Below the pieces are notes generated by a model. It searched no databases, was not told where the DNA came from, and was given only the letters and a program-made list of their open reading frames with translations. From Endobugula sp047636495 (GTDB lineage: Bacteria > Pseudomonadota > Gammaproteobacteria > Pseudomonadales > Cellvibrionaceae): DNA of 64,000 nucleotides. Position 1 is the first letter of the stretch, and every line of letters begins with the position of its first letter. A program made the position numbers and the translations under genes. Below are positions 17,722-26,700 of this stretch, piece after piece. Where the stretch lies: the NCBI GenBank assembly GCA_047636495.1, contig JBLILH010000006.1, forward strand, positions 1 to 64,000, in the 5' to 3' direction.

Positions 17722-18582
17722 TTAGGCTGCTGAGTAATGGGTGAATTTAGCTAACAATGCCCCTACTTGTTGGCGTGCATCTTTACGGTGAATGATCATA
17801 TCTATTGCCCCATGATCCAACAAAAACTCACTACGCTGAAAACCTTTGGGCAACTTTTGTCGAATCGTTTGCTCAATGATCTGTGGCCCGGCAAAACCCA
17901 CACGTGCGCCAGGTTCTGCGGCATTAATATCGCCTAGTAAAGCTAGACTTGCTGACACGCCGCCATAGACCGGATCAGTCATAAATGAAATGTACGGCGT
18001 ACCTTGTTGTTTTAAACGCTCGATTATAGCGCTGGTTTTTGCCATTTGCATAAGAGAAATTAGTGCTTCCTGCATGCGTGCACCACCTGTGGCAGCAAAA
18101 CAAACAAAAGGAATATTTTCCTTTAATGCAACTTGGGCTGCACGGGTGAATTTTTCACCTACCACATAACCCATGGAACCGCCGTGAAATGAAAACTCGA
18201 ATGCAACCGCAACTACTGGCCGACCATCTAACAAACCTTTCATGGCCACTAAAGCATCTTTTTCACCCGTGGCTTTTTGAGCCGCAGACAGCCTATCCTT
18301 GTACTTTTTAACATCTTTGAAGTTCAAACGATCAATTGGCTCGATATCTGCCGCTAACTCTTCACGTGCACCTTCATCAAGAAAGATGTCTAGACGGCGG
18401 CGAGCGCCTATCCGAAAATGGTGATCACACTTAGGACATACATCTAGGTTTTTCTCTAACTCAGGCCGATACAGCACTGAACTACATTTTACGCACTTCT
18501 TCCAGAGGCCTTCCGGCACTCGACTGCCGCTGCTACCTTTAGCGCCTGATCGACTCGGTACAATTTTATCTAACCAACTCAT
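17722..18582 (-). CDS. accD: acetyl-CoA carboxylase carboxyltransferase beta subunit
   Basis: A 286-aa subunit that, with AccA, moves the carboxyl group from biotin to acetyl-CoA to make malonyl-CoA. An N-terminal zinc ribbon is clear (two CxxC pairs in KKCVKCSS and DVCPKCDHH), followed by the crotonase-like core (GGSMGYVVGEKF, CFAATGGARMQEALISLMQM, PVYGGVSASLALLGD). I chose the ATG giving MSWLDKIVPSR, the conserved start; an in-frame upstream ATG 36 nt earlier would add 12 atypical residues. It follows trpA by about 115 nt and precedes folC. Confidence 0.95.
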   Translation of the reverse strand: MSWLDKIVPSRSGAKGSSGSRVPEGLWKKCVKCSSVLYRPELEKNLDVCPKCDHHFRIGARRRLDIFLDEGAREELAADIEPIDRLNFKDVKKYKDRLSAAQKATGEKDALVAMKGLLDGRPVVAVAFEFSFHGGSMGYVVGEKFTRAAQVALKENIPFVCFAATGGARMQEALISLMQMAKTSAIIERLKQQGTPYISFMTDPVYGGVSASLALLGDINAAEPGARVGFAGPQIIEQTIRQKLPKGFQRSEFLLDHGAIDMIIHRKDARQQVGALLAKFTHYSAA

Positions 18583-18698
18583 GGGATTCTCTTCTGCTGT
18601 CTTAATAGGCGAACACATGAGTGCTCATCAAAAAAATATTGTTGCGCTACGCCACATGAAATTTTACTCAATAGGCCTACATTTTTCAGGACTGATCC

Positions 18699-19517
18699 TT
18701 AGGTATCTAGACCTTGGCGAATTTCAGCCACCAACTGCCCTACTGCTGATGCAACGACGGCGTTAGGTTGATTTTTCAGTAAACCCATCTTATCAACAAA
18801 TACACTGCCAACAACAGCTCCATCGGCGTATTCTGCAACAGATTTTGCAGATGCACCGTCTTTTATGCCAAAACCCACGCATATTGGAAGATCTGTATGT
18901 TTACGAATAATAGCCAACTTGTTTTTAACTGATGCAAGATCTAAATTGCCTGCACCTGTCACGCCTTTTAAAGAGACGTAATAAACAAAGCCACTAGCGA
19001 TGCTTACAATTTCCCGAATACGCTGGATAGTGGTTGTGGGGGCCAGCAAAAATATGTTTTCAATCCCTACACGTTTAAGATCAAGATTCAATAATGTAGC
19101 TTCCTCGGGTGGCATGTCGACCGTCAACACTCCGTCCACACCTGCATCAGCGGCACGTTTAGCAAAAACACCATAGCCCATTCGCTCGATGGGATTAGCA
19201 TAGCCCATCAATACAACAGGGGTATCGTTATCTTTTTCGCGAAACTGTTTCACCATGGCCATGGTGCTAGTCAGACTCACATTGTGCACTAGCGCGCGTT
19301 CATGACCCAGCTGAATCACTTTTCCCTCTGCCATCGGGTCAGAAAATGGAATGCCTAGCTCAATAATATCAGCGCCATTGGAGACTAATGCGTGCATGGC
19401 GTCTAACGTAGCATCGGGTGTTGGGTCACCGCTCACAATATAGGTGACTAATGCTTTTTTATTCGCTTCTTTCAACGCAGACATGCGCTGTTTGATACGG
19501 TTCATGTTGCTGTTCAT
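18699..19517 (-). CDS. trpA: tryptophan synthase alpha subunit
   Basis: A 272-aa TIM-barrel that cleaves indole-3-glycerol phosphate to indole for TrpB. ALVTYIVSGDPTPDATLD, then GADIIELGIPFSDPMAEG: Glu53 matches catalytic Glu49 of the E. coli enzyme, but the position of catalytic Asp60 is a glutamate here (Glu64 in MAEG). Phosphate-binding CVGFGIKDGASA is intact. It starts 1 nt after trpB, so the two are translationally coupled. A gap of about 115 nt precedes accD. Confidence 0.94.
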   Translation of the reverse strand: MNSNMNRIKQRMSALKEANKKALVTYIVSGDPTPDATLDAMHALVSNGADIIELGIPFSDPMAEGKVIQLGHERALVHNVSLTSTMAMVKQFREKDNDTPVVLMGYANPIERMGYGVFAKRAADAGVDGVLTVDMPPEEATLLNLDLKRVGIENIFLLAPTTTIQRIREIVSIASGFVYYVSLKGVTGAGNLDLASVKNKLAIIRKHTDLPICVGFGIKDGASAKSVAEYADGAVVGSVFVDKMGLLKNQPNAVVASAVGQLVAEIRQGLDT

Positions 19518-19518
19518 T

Positions 19519-20763
19519 TTACACTGTTATTCCGTCTAATTCTGCCATTGTAAGAATGTCTTTATCACCACGTCCGGAGAGGTTAACGATGATTATTTTA
19601 TCCGTCGACATCTCTTTTGCCATGGTTTCAGCATAAGCCAAGGCATGACTAGTCTCCAGGGCAGGCATAATCCCTTCAACTAGGGTCAATTGCCTAAAAG
19701 CGGCTAACGCTTCGTGATCATTGACAGCAACATACTTAGCCCGGCCGATATCTTTTAACCATGAATGCTCGGGACCAACACCGGGATAATCTAGACCCGC
19801 AGACACTGAGTGCGTATCTATAATTTGACCATTTTCGTCTTCCATTAAGTAGGTGCGGCTGCCATGCAACACCCCAGGAATACCATCGTTAAGTGGAGCG
19901 GCATGGCGGCCAGTTTCAACACCATCACCACCCGCCTCAACACCGTACATTTCAACAGACTCATCATTTAAAAAGGGGTGAAATAGGCCTATAGCATTAG
20001 ACCCACCGCCTACACAAGCGACTAAGGCATCGGGGAGGCGACCGGCTTGATGCAAGCATTGCTGACGCGCTTCGCGACCAATGATTGATTGAAAGTCCCT
20101 AACCAATTCAGGATAAGGGTGGGGCCCAGCGACAGTTCCAATAATGTAAAATGTGTCATCGACATTCGTCACCCAGTCCCGCATTGCTTCGTTCATGGCA
20201 TCTTTTAAGGTACGAGTACCAGATGTAACCGCATGCACTGTTGCTCCCAGTAACTTCATACGATAGACATTAAGTGACTGGCGCCGGACGTCTTCTTCGC
20301 CCATGAACACTTCACATTTAAGACCTAAACGTGCCGCTACGGTTGCCGTTGCAACACCATGTTGCCCCGCACCTGTTTCGGCAATAACACGGGTTTTGCC
20401 TGAATACTTAGCGAGAAGTGCCTGCCCTATCGTATTGTTAACTTTATGGGCACCCGTATGATTTAAGTCTTCTCGCTTGAGGTAAATTTGTGCGCCGCCT
20501 ACCTCTCTACTCCAACGTTCAGCATGATAAAGCGGTGATGGCCGACCGACATAGTGTGCCATGTCCTTATCAAATTCAGCTTGAAATGCTGGATCATTTT
20601 TTAAACGCTGATACATAGCAGTCAAGTCGTCTAATGCTGAAATCAAGGTCTCTGAAACAAATCGACCGCCGTAGATACCAAAGTGCCCTGTTTTATCAGG
20701 AAAACTAGAAAAATCGATATCGGCTACATTCGTTAGATCATTCACTAAAGTGTTACTCCGCAT
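19519..20763 (-). CDS. trpB: tryptophan synthase beta subunit
   Basis: A 414-aa PLP enzyme that condenses indole with serine to tryptophan. The cofactor lysine is in KREDLNHTGAHKVNN, the catalytic glutamate in IAETGAGQHGVATATVA, and the cofactor phosphate loop in ACVGGGSNAIGLFHPF. Length is near the E. coli form (397) with a short N-terminal extension before DKTGHFGIYGGRFV. It pairs with trpA immediately downstream and is separated from trpF by 122 nt containing a triple direct repeat. Confidence 0.96.
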   Translation of the reverse strand: MRSNTLVNDLTNVADIDFSSFPDKTGHFGIYGGRFVSETLISALDDLTAMYQRLKNDPAFQAEFDKDMAHYVGRPSPLYHAERWSREVGGAQIYLKREDLNHTGAHKVNNTIGQALLAKYSGKTRVIAETGAGQHGVATATVAARLGLKCEVFMGEEDVRRQSLNVYRMKLLGATVHAVTSGTRTLKDAMNEAMRDWVTNVDDTFYIIGTVAGPHPYPELVRDFQSIIGREARQQCLHQAGRLPDALVACVGGGSNAIGLFHPFLNDESVEMYGVEAGGDGVETGRHAAPLNDGIPGVLHGSRTYLMEDENGQIIDTHSVSAGLDYPGVGPEHSWLKDIGRAKYVAVNDHEALAAFRQLTLVEGIMPALETSHALAYAETMAKEMSTDKIIIVNLSGRGDKDILTMAELDGITV

Positions 20764-20795
20764 TGGTTAAGTTATAACGTGTCAGTTATAACTAT

Positions 20796-20834
20796 CTATA
20801 GTGTCAAATTATAGTATCAAACTATAGTGTCAAA
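20796..20834. repeat. three tandem 13-nt repeats upstream of trpB
   Basis: Units CTATAGTGTCAAA, TTATAGTATCAAA and CTATAGTGTCAAA lie end to end in the trpF-trpB gap, 33 nt before the trpB start. A related TTTGACACC lies on the other side near 20861. The repeats could be regulator sites or slippage products; no known trp operator consensus was recognised. Confidence 0.6.
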
Positions 20835-20885
20835 AAACTGTGCGATGGCTCAGACCGTTATTTGACACCATCTTTTATATTAATA

Positions 20886-21554
20886 TTACATTTGGTTGGA
20901 TATTGTTCTTACATTGTTAATAAAACCGATCACTTTCTCTTGATTTTTCGTGCCGGGCGAGCTTTCTACTCCACCACTGATGTCCACACCATAAGGACGT
21001 GTTGCCGTTATCGCGCTTACGACATTGTCAGGGGTGAGGCCACCCGCCAAAATTATAGCTGGCAAGTTGCTGCCACTGGGTACCCGTTGCCAATCGAAGG
21101 TTTCGCCCGTCCCTCCAGGTACACCCTTACGATAAGCATCTAATAGCACGCCTGTTGCAGAAGAGTAATGATTAATCACCTCCTCAACATCAAGCTTAGG
21201 CTTCATTCTTATGGCTTTCATGTAAGGACGCTGAAAACCTTCACAAAAAGCAGCTGATTCATCGCCATGAAACTGTAAAACATGTAGGTTAACGCGCCCT
21301 AAGACGTGCTTTATGTCAGCTTCATCCGCATTCACAAATAACCCCACTACGGTGACTAGCGGACCTACCGCTAATGCAATTTTCGCCGCCATCTCAATTG
21401 ATACATAACGGGGACTCGGCGGATAAAAAACCAATCCAATGGCATCTGCGCCAGCACCTGCGGCCATGAGCGCATCATCAACAGATGTAATACCACATAT
21501 TTTTACGCGAGATAATGATTGATGGCTCTGTATGTGGCTCACATTTTGTTCCAA
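20886..21554 (-). CDS. trpF: phosphoribosylanthranilate isomerase
   Basis: A 222-aa TIM-barrel that isomerises N-(5-phosphoribosyl)anthranilate in tryptophan synthesis. VKICGITSVDDAL holds the catalytic cysteine, FYPPSPRYV the typical loop, and VLLDAYRKGVPGGTGETFDW the catalytic aspartate; PYGVDISGGVESSPGTK forms the phosphate site. About 14 polar residues precede the usual start. It is upstream of trpBA in the order trpF-trpB-trpA-accD, common in proteobacteria without a full trp operon. Confidence 0.95.
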   Translation of the reverse strand: MEQNVSHIQSHQSLSRVKICGITSVDDALMAAGAGADAIGLVFYPPSPRYVSIEMAAKIALAVGPLVTVVGLFVNADEADIKHVLGRVNLHVLQFHGDESAAFCEGFQRPYMKAIRMKPKLDVEEVINHYSSATGVLLDAYRKGVPGGTGETFDWQRVPSGSNLPAIILAGGLTPDNVVSAITATRPYGVDISGGVESSPGTKNQEKVIGFINNVRTISNQM

Positions 21555-21649
21555 TATAGATGTTTCAAAATGAAAATAATGATGCGCGGATGTCGACTTG
21601 TTGCAACGACTATTAATGTTAAAGGCGAATATTAACAGACTTAACGACG

Positions 21650-21760
21650 CTAAGAAATAAGCGCCCCCCGATCTACCGTCAAATAATAGAGTCGTTCATA
21701 AGACAATGGCAATAAATACAAAAAATTTGACGCAGCGCAGGCTCCTGAAAGCCGTCGACT
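21650..21760 (-). pseudogene. decayed copy of the truA 3' end
   Basis: On the minus strand this stretch translates to LSGACAASNFLYLLPLSYE and on to a YYLTVDRGALIS ending, which aligns residue for residue with the C-terminus of the intact TruA in this window (CAGVTAPPHGLYLVAVDYA ... PKGPYFLAS). The DNA around the stop, CTTATTTCTTAGCGTCGT, is nearly identical to CTTATTTCTTGGCGTCGT at the end of truA. No functional start or core domain remains. It follows the fimV fragment, in the same order as the intact pair. Confidence 0.65.
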
Positions 21761-21837
21761 AGGGCCTTTCGCACCTTTTCTGGTCATAAAACTGGATTTC
21801 ATCGCCAGCAATAGCGGTGAGTTTGCCCGCATATTTG

Positions 21838-22338
21838 TCACCATACAATGAATAGATAAGGCTCTTGAACCGGCTCACGGGTAGTAACGCTGACATAAGC
21901 GTTACTAGGAGCCTGTCGGACTTAGGAGGAATCTACTGCGGCAGCGGGAAATTGGTGTATTTTTCCGATCATTTTCGTTAAATAGGCTCACTATTCGCCT
22001 CAAATGATCGAAAAAATGCCCTCAATTTCTCACTGCCTCGCTACGATCCCCTAAGTCCGACAGGCTCCTAGGATCATCGAATATAACCGTAAACATTAAA
22101 TTAGTGAGAAAAAAACTCTATCAATACCGACACGTGAAAAATCTTCTCTTGATGCAAGAGCTAGCAATATTTCGCTTTGAAATAGACCTTCAGCTTGAAT
22201 GATCTTAAGTTCATCGACAAGGGGCTCGTTGTAAGAAGATTTCAACGTGACCTCACCTAACCCTAAAGAAAGGCTATATGAGCAAGCAAAAATACTGACC
22301 AAAATAACAACAAGTGTGCTTGAATGACCCAACAGCAT
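21838..22338 (-). pseudogene. decayed fimV 5' fragment interrupted by a MITE
   Basis: The first 75 or so codons encode GLGEVTLKSSYNEPLVDEL and ALASREDFSRVGIDR, closely matching residues 26-75 of the intact FimV in this window, including the signal peptide and the AAGGG ribosome site. A 1-nt deletion in the run of T at about 22105-22115 causes a frameshift and early stop; past it, the homologous frame continues as TVIFDDP. There a hairpin element (21906-22070) is inserted, and beyond it the match resumes with NAYVSVTTREPVQEPYL, equal to FimV NAYIKVTSRQPVQEPYL. The rest of fimV is missing. Confidence 0.8.
21906..22070. mobile_element. MITE-like hairpin element B
   Basis: A 165-bp inverted repeat with perfect 21-nt ends beginning TAGGAGCCTGTCGGACTTAG, and arms that continue to pair almost to the centre. 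The inner block matches element A at 7380-7565 (CATTTGAGGCGAATAGTG here, CATTTGAGGCAAATAGTG there). No coding capacity. It lies inside the decayed fimV copy between the codons for FDDP and NAYV, which proves it is an insertion. Confidence 0.75.
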
Positions 22339-22702
22339 GAACTTCCCTTTGGTGAGTTATTTTTTCATATTATTATTTAATAGCTAATAGCTAAGGGCTA
22401 AGGGCTAAGGGCTAAAAATCAGTATGACTGAAGTGCTCAAGGGGGATCATACAATCAACGTTCACATGAAATTTAATCACCCGTCGATTATTTATTATAA
22501 ACGGTCTTTATTCAACGTGTCTAAAACAAGTATTGTCTTTATGGGCGCCACGTCTCAGATTACCGTCATCTGCTTCTCCACAAATCAACACTTTGATAGA
22601 AACTACGGTTACTCGCCTGTGGATTAATGTTGAGCCCCTAGAAACTGCCCCTAATGAACACCTAACTTCTTCTCATCAGCCGAAGGACTGAAAAAGCAAA
22701 TA
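22339..22702. repeat. gene-free stretch with 7-nt tandem repeat
   Basis: Between the decayed fimV copy and truA. At 22383-22417 five 7-nt units run in tandem (GCTAATA, GCTAAGG three times, GCTAAAA). The repeat is too short and simple for a CRISPR; it is probably a slippage-prone tract. No gene or terminator was recognised in the rest. Confidence 0.5.
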
Positions 22703-23575
22703 TTACGACGCCAAGAAATAAGGGCCCTTTGGTCTTACGGGCAAATCATAGTGAGGGGCATAATCCACTGCTACCAAATACAGTCCATGTGGCGGGGCAG
22801 TCACGCCCGCACACTGTCGATCTCTGCTTTCCAGCACTTCTGCGGCCCATGAAATCGGCTTTTCACCACTGCCGATAGCGGTAAGTACACCTACAATATT
22901 TCTCACCATATGATACAAAAATGCTGACGCCTGAATTTCAATAATAATAAAATCGTCTTGGCGCGAAAGCTGAATATAATGAATGTTGCGGATGGCATTG
23001 TTTGCTTGGCATTGGGCAGCACGCAGCGCGTTAAAGTCATGCTGACCGATCAACGCACCACTCGCTTTTGCCATTGCATCAACATCCAAACGACGCCGAT
23101 CCCAAGTAACGAAATGCTTTAATAATGCAGAATGTGTCGGTGTGTTATAAATGACGTAACGGTATGTACGATGCTTAGCACTAAAGCGTGAGTGAAAATC
23201 AGCAGTGACATTTTTTGCCCAACGAATCGCCACGCCATCAGGTAATTTTGCATTAGCACCGCGCAACCACGCAGTATCATTCCGCTTTGCAAGCGTATCA
23301 AAATGCACCACCTGATTAGTGGCATGCACACCAGCATCGGTGCGCCCAGCACAGACTAGTGTAGTCGGCTCATCAGCAATAACTGATAATGCTTTCTCTA
23401 TAGAACCTTGAACGGTATTAATATCGTGGGGCTGGGATTGAAAACCATGAAACAAATGGCCGGCATAGTCGATGCCTAATGCGATTCTCTGCATACCCTC
23501 TGGGAAACCGTCCACTGTATGAATATCGCAATTACGTCGGTAAGGTTTTTTGTTGATGGGTGTCATATAGGTCAT
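22703..23575 (-). CDS. truA: tRNA pseudouridine(38-40) synthase
   Basis: Converts uridine to pseudouridine at tRNA positions 38-40. Signs: RIALGIDYAGHLFHGFQSQ at the start of the core, VCAGRTDAGVHATNQVVHF with the catalytic aspartate, and FLYHMVRNIVGVLTAIG near the end. The start is uncertain: the core begins at the ATG giving MQRIALG (23494), which has AGAGGG too close upstream, while a conserved-looking FPEGM stretch before it argues for a longer form from the ATG at 23575 (MTYMTPINKK), used here. Flanked by fimV upstream, the order seen in pseudomonads. Confidence 0.93.
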   Translation of the reverse strand: MTYMTPINKKPYRRNCDIHTVDGFPEGMQRIALGIDYAGHLFHGFQSQPHDINTVQGSIEKALSVIADEPTTLVCAGRTDAGVHATNQVVHFDTLAKRNDTAWLRGANAKLPDGVAIRWAKNVTADFHSRFSAKHRTYRYVIYNTPTHSALLKHFVTWDRRRLDVDAMAKASGALIGQHDFNALRAAQCQANNAIRNIHYIQLSRQDDFIIIEIQASAFLYHMVRNIVGVLTAIGSGEKPISWAAEVLESRDRQCAGVTAPPHGLYLVAVDYAPHYDLPVRPKGPYFLAS

Positions 23576-23669
23576 TAAGAGTACATTCTGAAAGTATAGC
23601 GATGAAACGATAACCAATGAATCACCCTATCTGACAATTAGACAGGCAACTGAAAGCGCATTCGGTAAT

Positions 23670-23700
23670 AAAAAACGATCGTCTATGCGATCGTTTTTTA
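23670..23700 (-). terminator. rho-independent terminator after fimV
   Basis: ACGATCG and CGATCGT arms around TCTATG, flanked by A and T runs on both sides, so it can act in both directions. On the minus strand it lies 28 nt past the fimV stop and ahead of truA, separating the two transcripts. Confidence 0.85.
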
Positions 23701-23727
23701 GGGGTTCAAAAATCAATTCCGGTGAAG

Positions 23728-26700
23728 TTATAAATTTTTCAACAACTTTTCTGCCGATGCTGTTTGCTCTTCATTACCTTCTTCCATGACTTCCTGAAGA
23801 ATATCTTCCGCACCATCAAAGTCACCCATATCAATATAGGCCTGAGCCAAATCGAGTTTAGTCCCTACGTCATCTTCACTAGTATCGAAATCCATATCAT
23901 CATCACCCGAGTCATTAATGGGTGCAATGATTTCAGATGATTCAGTGGTATCGCCGGCGTCAGTATCAGCTTGAGCGTCTTCTCTGGCCATTAATTCAAG
24001 CCCTTCATCTAAACCTTCTTCTGCATCATAGTCTTCGATGAGCTCTTCAATAGACTCAACATCAGGTGCTATCGTTGCGGACTCAGACTCAGACATCACC
24101 TCGACAGGTGTATCATCGAGCATAGCCGACATTTCGTCGAGTTCTAGATCGAGCGATACCATATCGACATCGGCGGGAGGTAAATCTAAATCGAACTCAG
24201 ATGTTGCATCATTTACAAAATCAGCACTATCTGACCGCACATTTTCAAACTCGGTACTTTCAGGTTCAGCGGCCAAAAAGTCCGTAACTTCTGCTGCACC
24301 ATCTAGCGTGTTTTCGAGGTCTTGTGATGGCTCTGGCGAGCCACTTTGCTCGGTATCTTGCCCTACATCCTGCTGACCATCAGCAGTATAATTTAATTCT
24401 TCTGCAGTCGATTTTTCAAACTCTTCGAGGCCGTCATCTATATCTAACGATTCTAGATCTACATCGTCATCAAATGAGTCGTCAACCTCCGACGTGGAAG
24501 TTTGCTCTACAGATGGCACTTGCCCATTCTCTGCCAGCTCATCATCCTGTATTGGATTTTCACTTAACACCTCGGCATCACCTTGACCAGCACTGTCAGG
24601 TTTATTATCGCCATCAAAAGAAACATCTATATCATCATCGTCACTTAAAAACTTATCGAGCTCACTATCCGTTAGCACTGTGGTGTTTTCAGGGGCAGTC
24701 GCACTATCGTTTTCGATAACCGATAAACCATCATCAAGAGTGATATCAAGTAGATCAAAATCCAGTTCATCAACGCTATCTTGACTCGCTGAGGTATCTT
24801 TATTCTCTAGCAATTCATCATCTAGATCTAGATCAAAGGATTCATCTGATGAGTCATGATCCGACAACGCATTAGCCTCATCGGGGCTACCCTCTGACTT
24901 ATTAATATTATTTTCATCATCAAGATCATTTAAAAATTCGCTAAAATCTAAATCAAGATCAAGGTCAAGGTCATCATCTAGACTTAGGCTATCCGTTAAT
25001 TCTAAGTCTTCGCTCAACTTATTTTCGCCACTAAGACTGGCCGTTTTTTCATCAACACGACTCTTCGCATGGCTCTCAACGCTGTCGTCTGTAGAGCTGC
25101 TGCCAGATGATTTAAATTCGGTAGGGGTGACGCCAGCAAGATCATCATCAGAATTGGCTTCATTCAACTCGGATAAAAAATCATCGTCTAGATCTAAATT
25201 AAGCAGGTCATCGTCTTGATCGATACTGATTAACTCGGTATCAAGATCGAATAAATTTTCATCATTACCTAAATCATTTTCAAGCTTGGCATCTATATTA
25301 CCCTCTAGATCATCAAGCAAGTCGTCATCATTTACATCCTCCAGATCGCCGACTAAATTATCCGATTCGGCAAGCCCTTCATCATTTAACGAATAGCTAT
25401 CAACATCGAATATTTCTGTCGTCTGTAATTCATCGCGTAAAGATTGTGCTTTGTCGTTGGCCGATTGATTGCCTAACGGGAGCAGCTGGGCGTATTGATC
25501 GTCAAATGCGTTGGCATTTTGCGATGTCACGTAAATACCTAGCAACGCTAGGCGCGCATCTGCGTTATCAGGGTTCTGCTGGATTTCTTTTTGTAGCAAC
25601 TCTTCTGCCTTATCCCGCTGCCCTAGACCAATGTAAATGTCAGCCTCAGCGACAACATCATCTGTTTGCGCTTCTATTGTATTATATTTGTCCACGCTAT
25701 CACTAACGACATCGTCATTACCTACATCTATTAAGTTGTCTAAACCTCCTATCTTATAAAGATCATCTTCACTATCGTATACAGCAGCATCATCTTCCCG
25801 GTCAGCGTCAACTGGAGCAAAGTCAGAGTCCACGTTAAATTCATCATCATGCGAGTCATTTGATTTCGAACGAACAAAAAATAAAATCAGCAAGACGATC
25901 AATAACAATATCGCTGCGAGATAAAAAACATTACTCTTCACTGCATTAATAAACTGCTGGACGAGTGGTTTACCTGCATCTAACTGATCAGCCACTGTGT
26001 TTTGCAGTGTATTTTCCATCTCAGAACTTGGATCAGAAGCTGTCGCTGGCACGCCATTTTGTGTCGCTAATTCGAAAGCCTTTAATTGATCACTTGTCAC
26101 AGAGACCAACGATTCAAGAGTCTGGATCTGCTTTTCTAACTCACTAATTGTAGCGTTAAGATTACTATTTTCACGGGCTGTTTTATCAAGCTCTTCTTGA
26201 GCAATAGCGAGTTCATTTTGCAGTGATTCTCCTGCACCATTTCGACCTGTACTATTCACTTTTTCTGACGCTGCCGATGAATTTGCAGAGCCCAATGTCA
26301 CCCTACCTTCTTTAGTATCCAACTTGGCTGGTTCACTTAAATCTGGAGAAACAGCTGAAAGGACGGATGCTTTTTGCGTTTTCTGTTTCCAATTTTGTGT
26401 CTGTCGTTTGACGGCAGACACAGCTTCTTGAAAGCTGGTTCGCTGAATTTCGGATAAGGTAGGTGCTCTTAGTACCTTACCTTTACGCAACATATTGATG
26501 TTGTCGCCGATAAAGGCTTCTGGATTGCGCTGTTGTATTGCCAGCATCGTTTGCTGAACACTAACACTCTTACTAGGGCGCATCTTCAAAGCTAAACCCC
26601 ATAAAGTATCACCATTCTTTACTTTGATACTATCGCTTACTTGACTGATATCAGGAGTTGCAGGTGAAGATTGTATTACTTGCTGCGACGCGACACTTGT

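Noticed and set aside
22383..22417. Five 7-nt tandem repeats as a CRISPR or telomere-like array
   Set aside because: No spacers and a 7-nt unit; simple tandem repeat only.
22424..22627. 67-codon plus-strand frame in the truA-fimV relic gap
   Set aside because: No ribosome site, odd composition, no similarity; not supported as a gene.
24038..24719. Long plus-strand open frames opposite fimV
   Set aside because: They are antisense to the acidic repeat region of fimV; serine/histidine-rich low-complexity translations with no RBS or family similarity.
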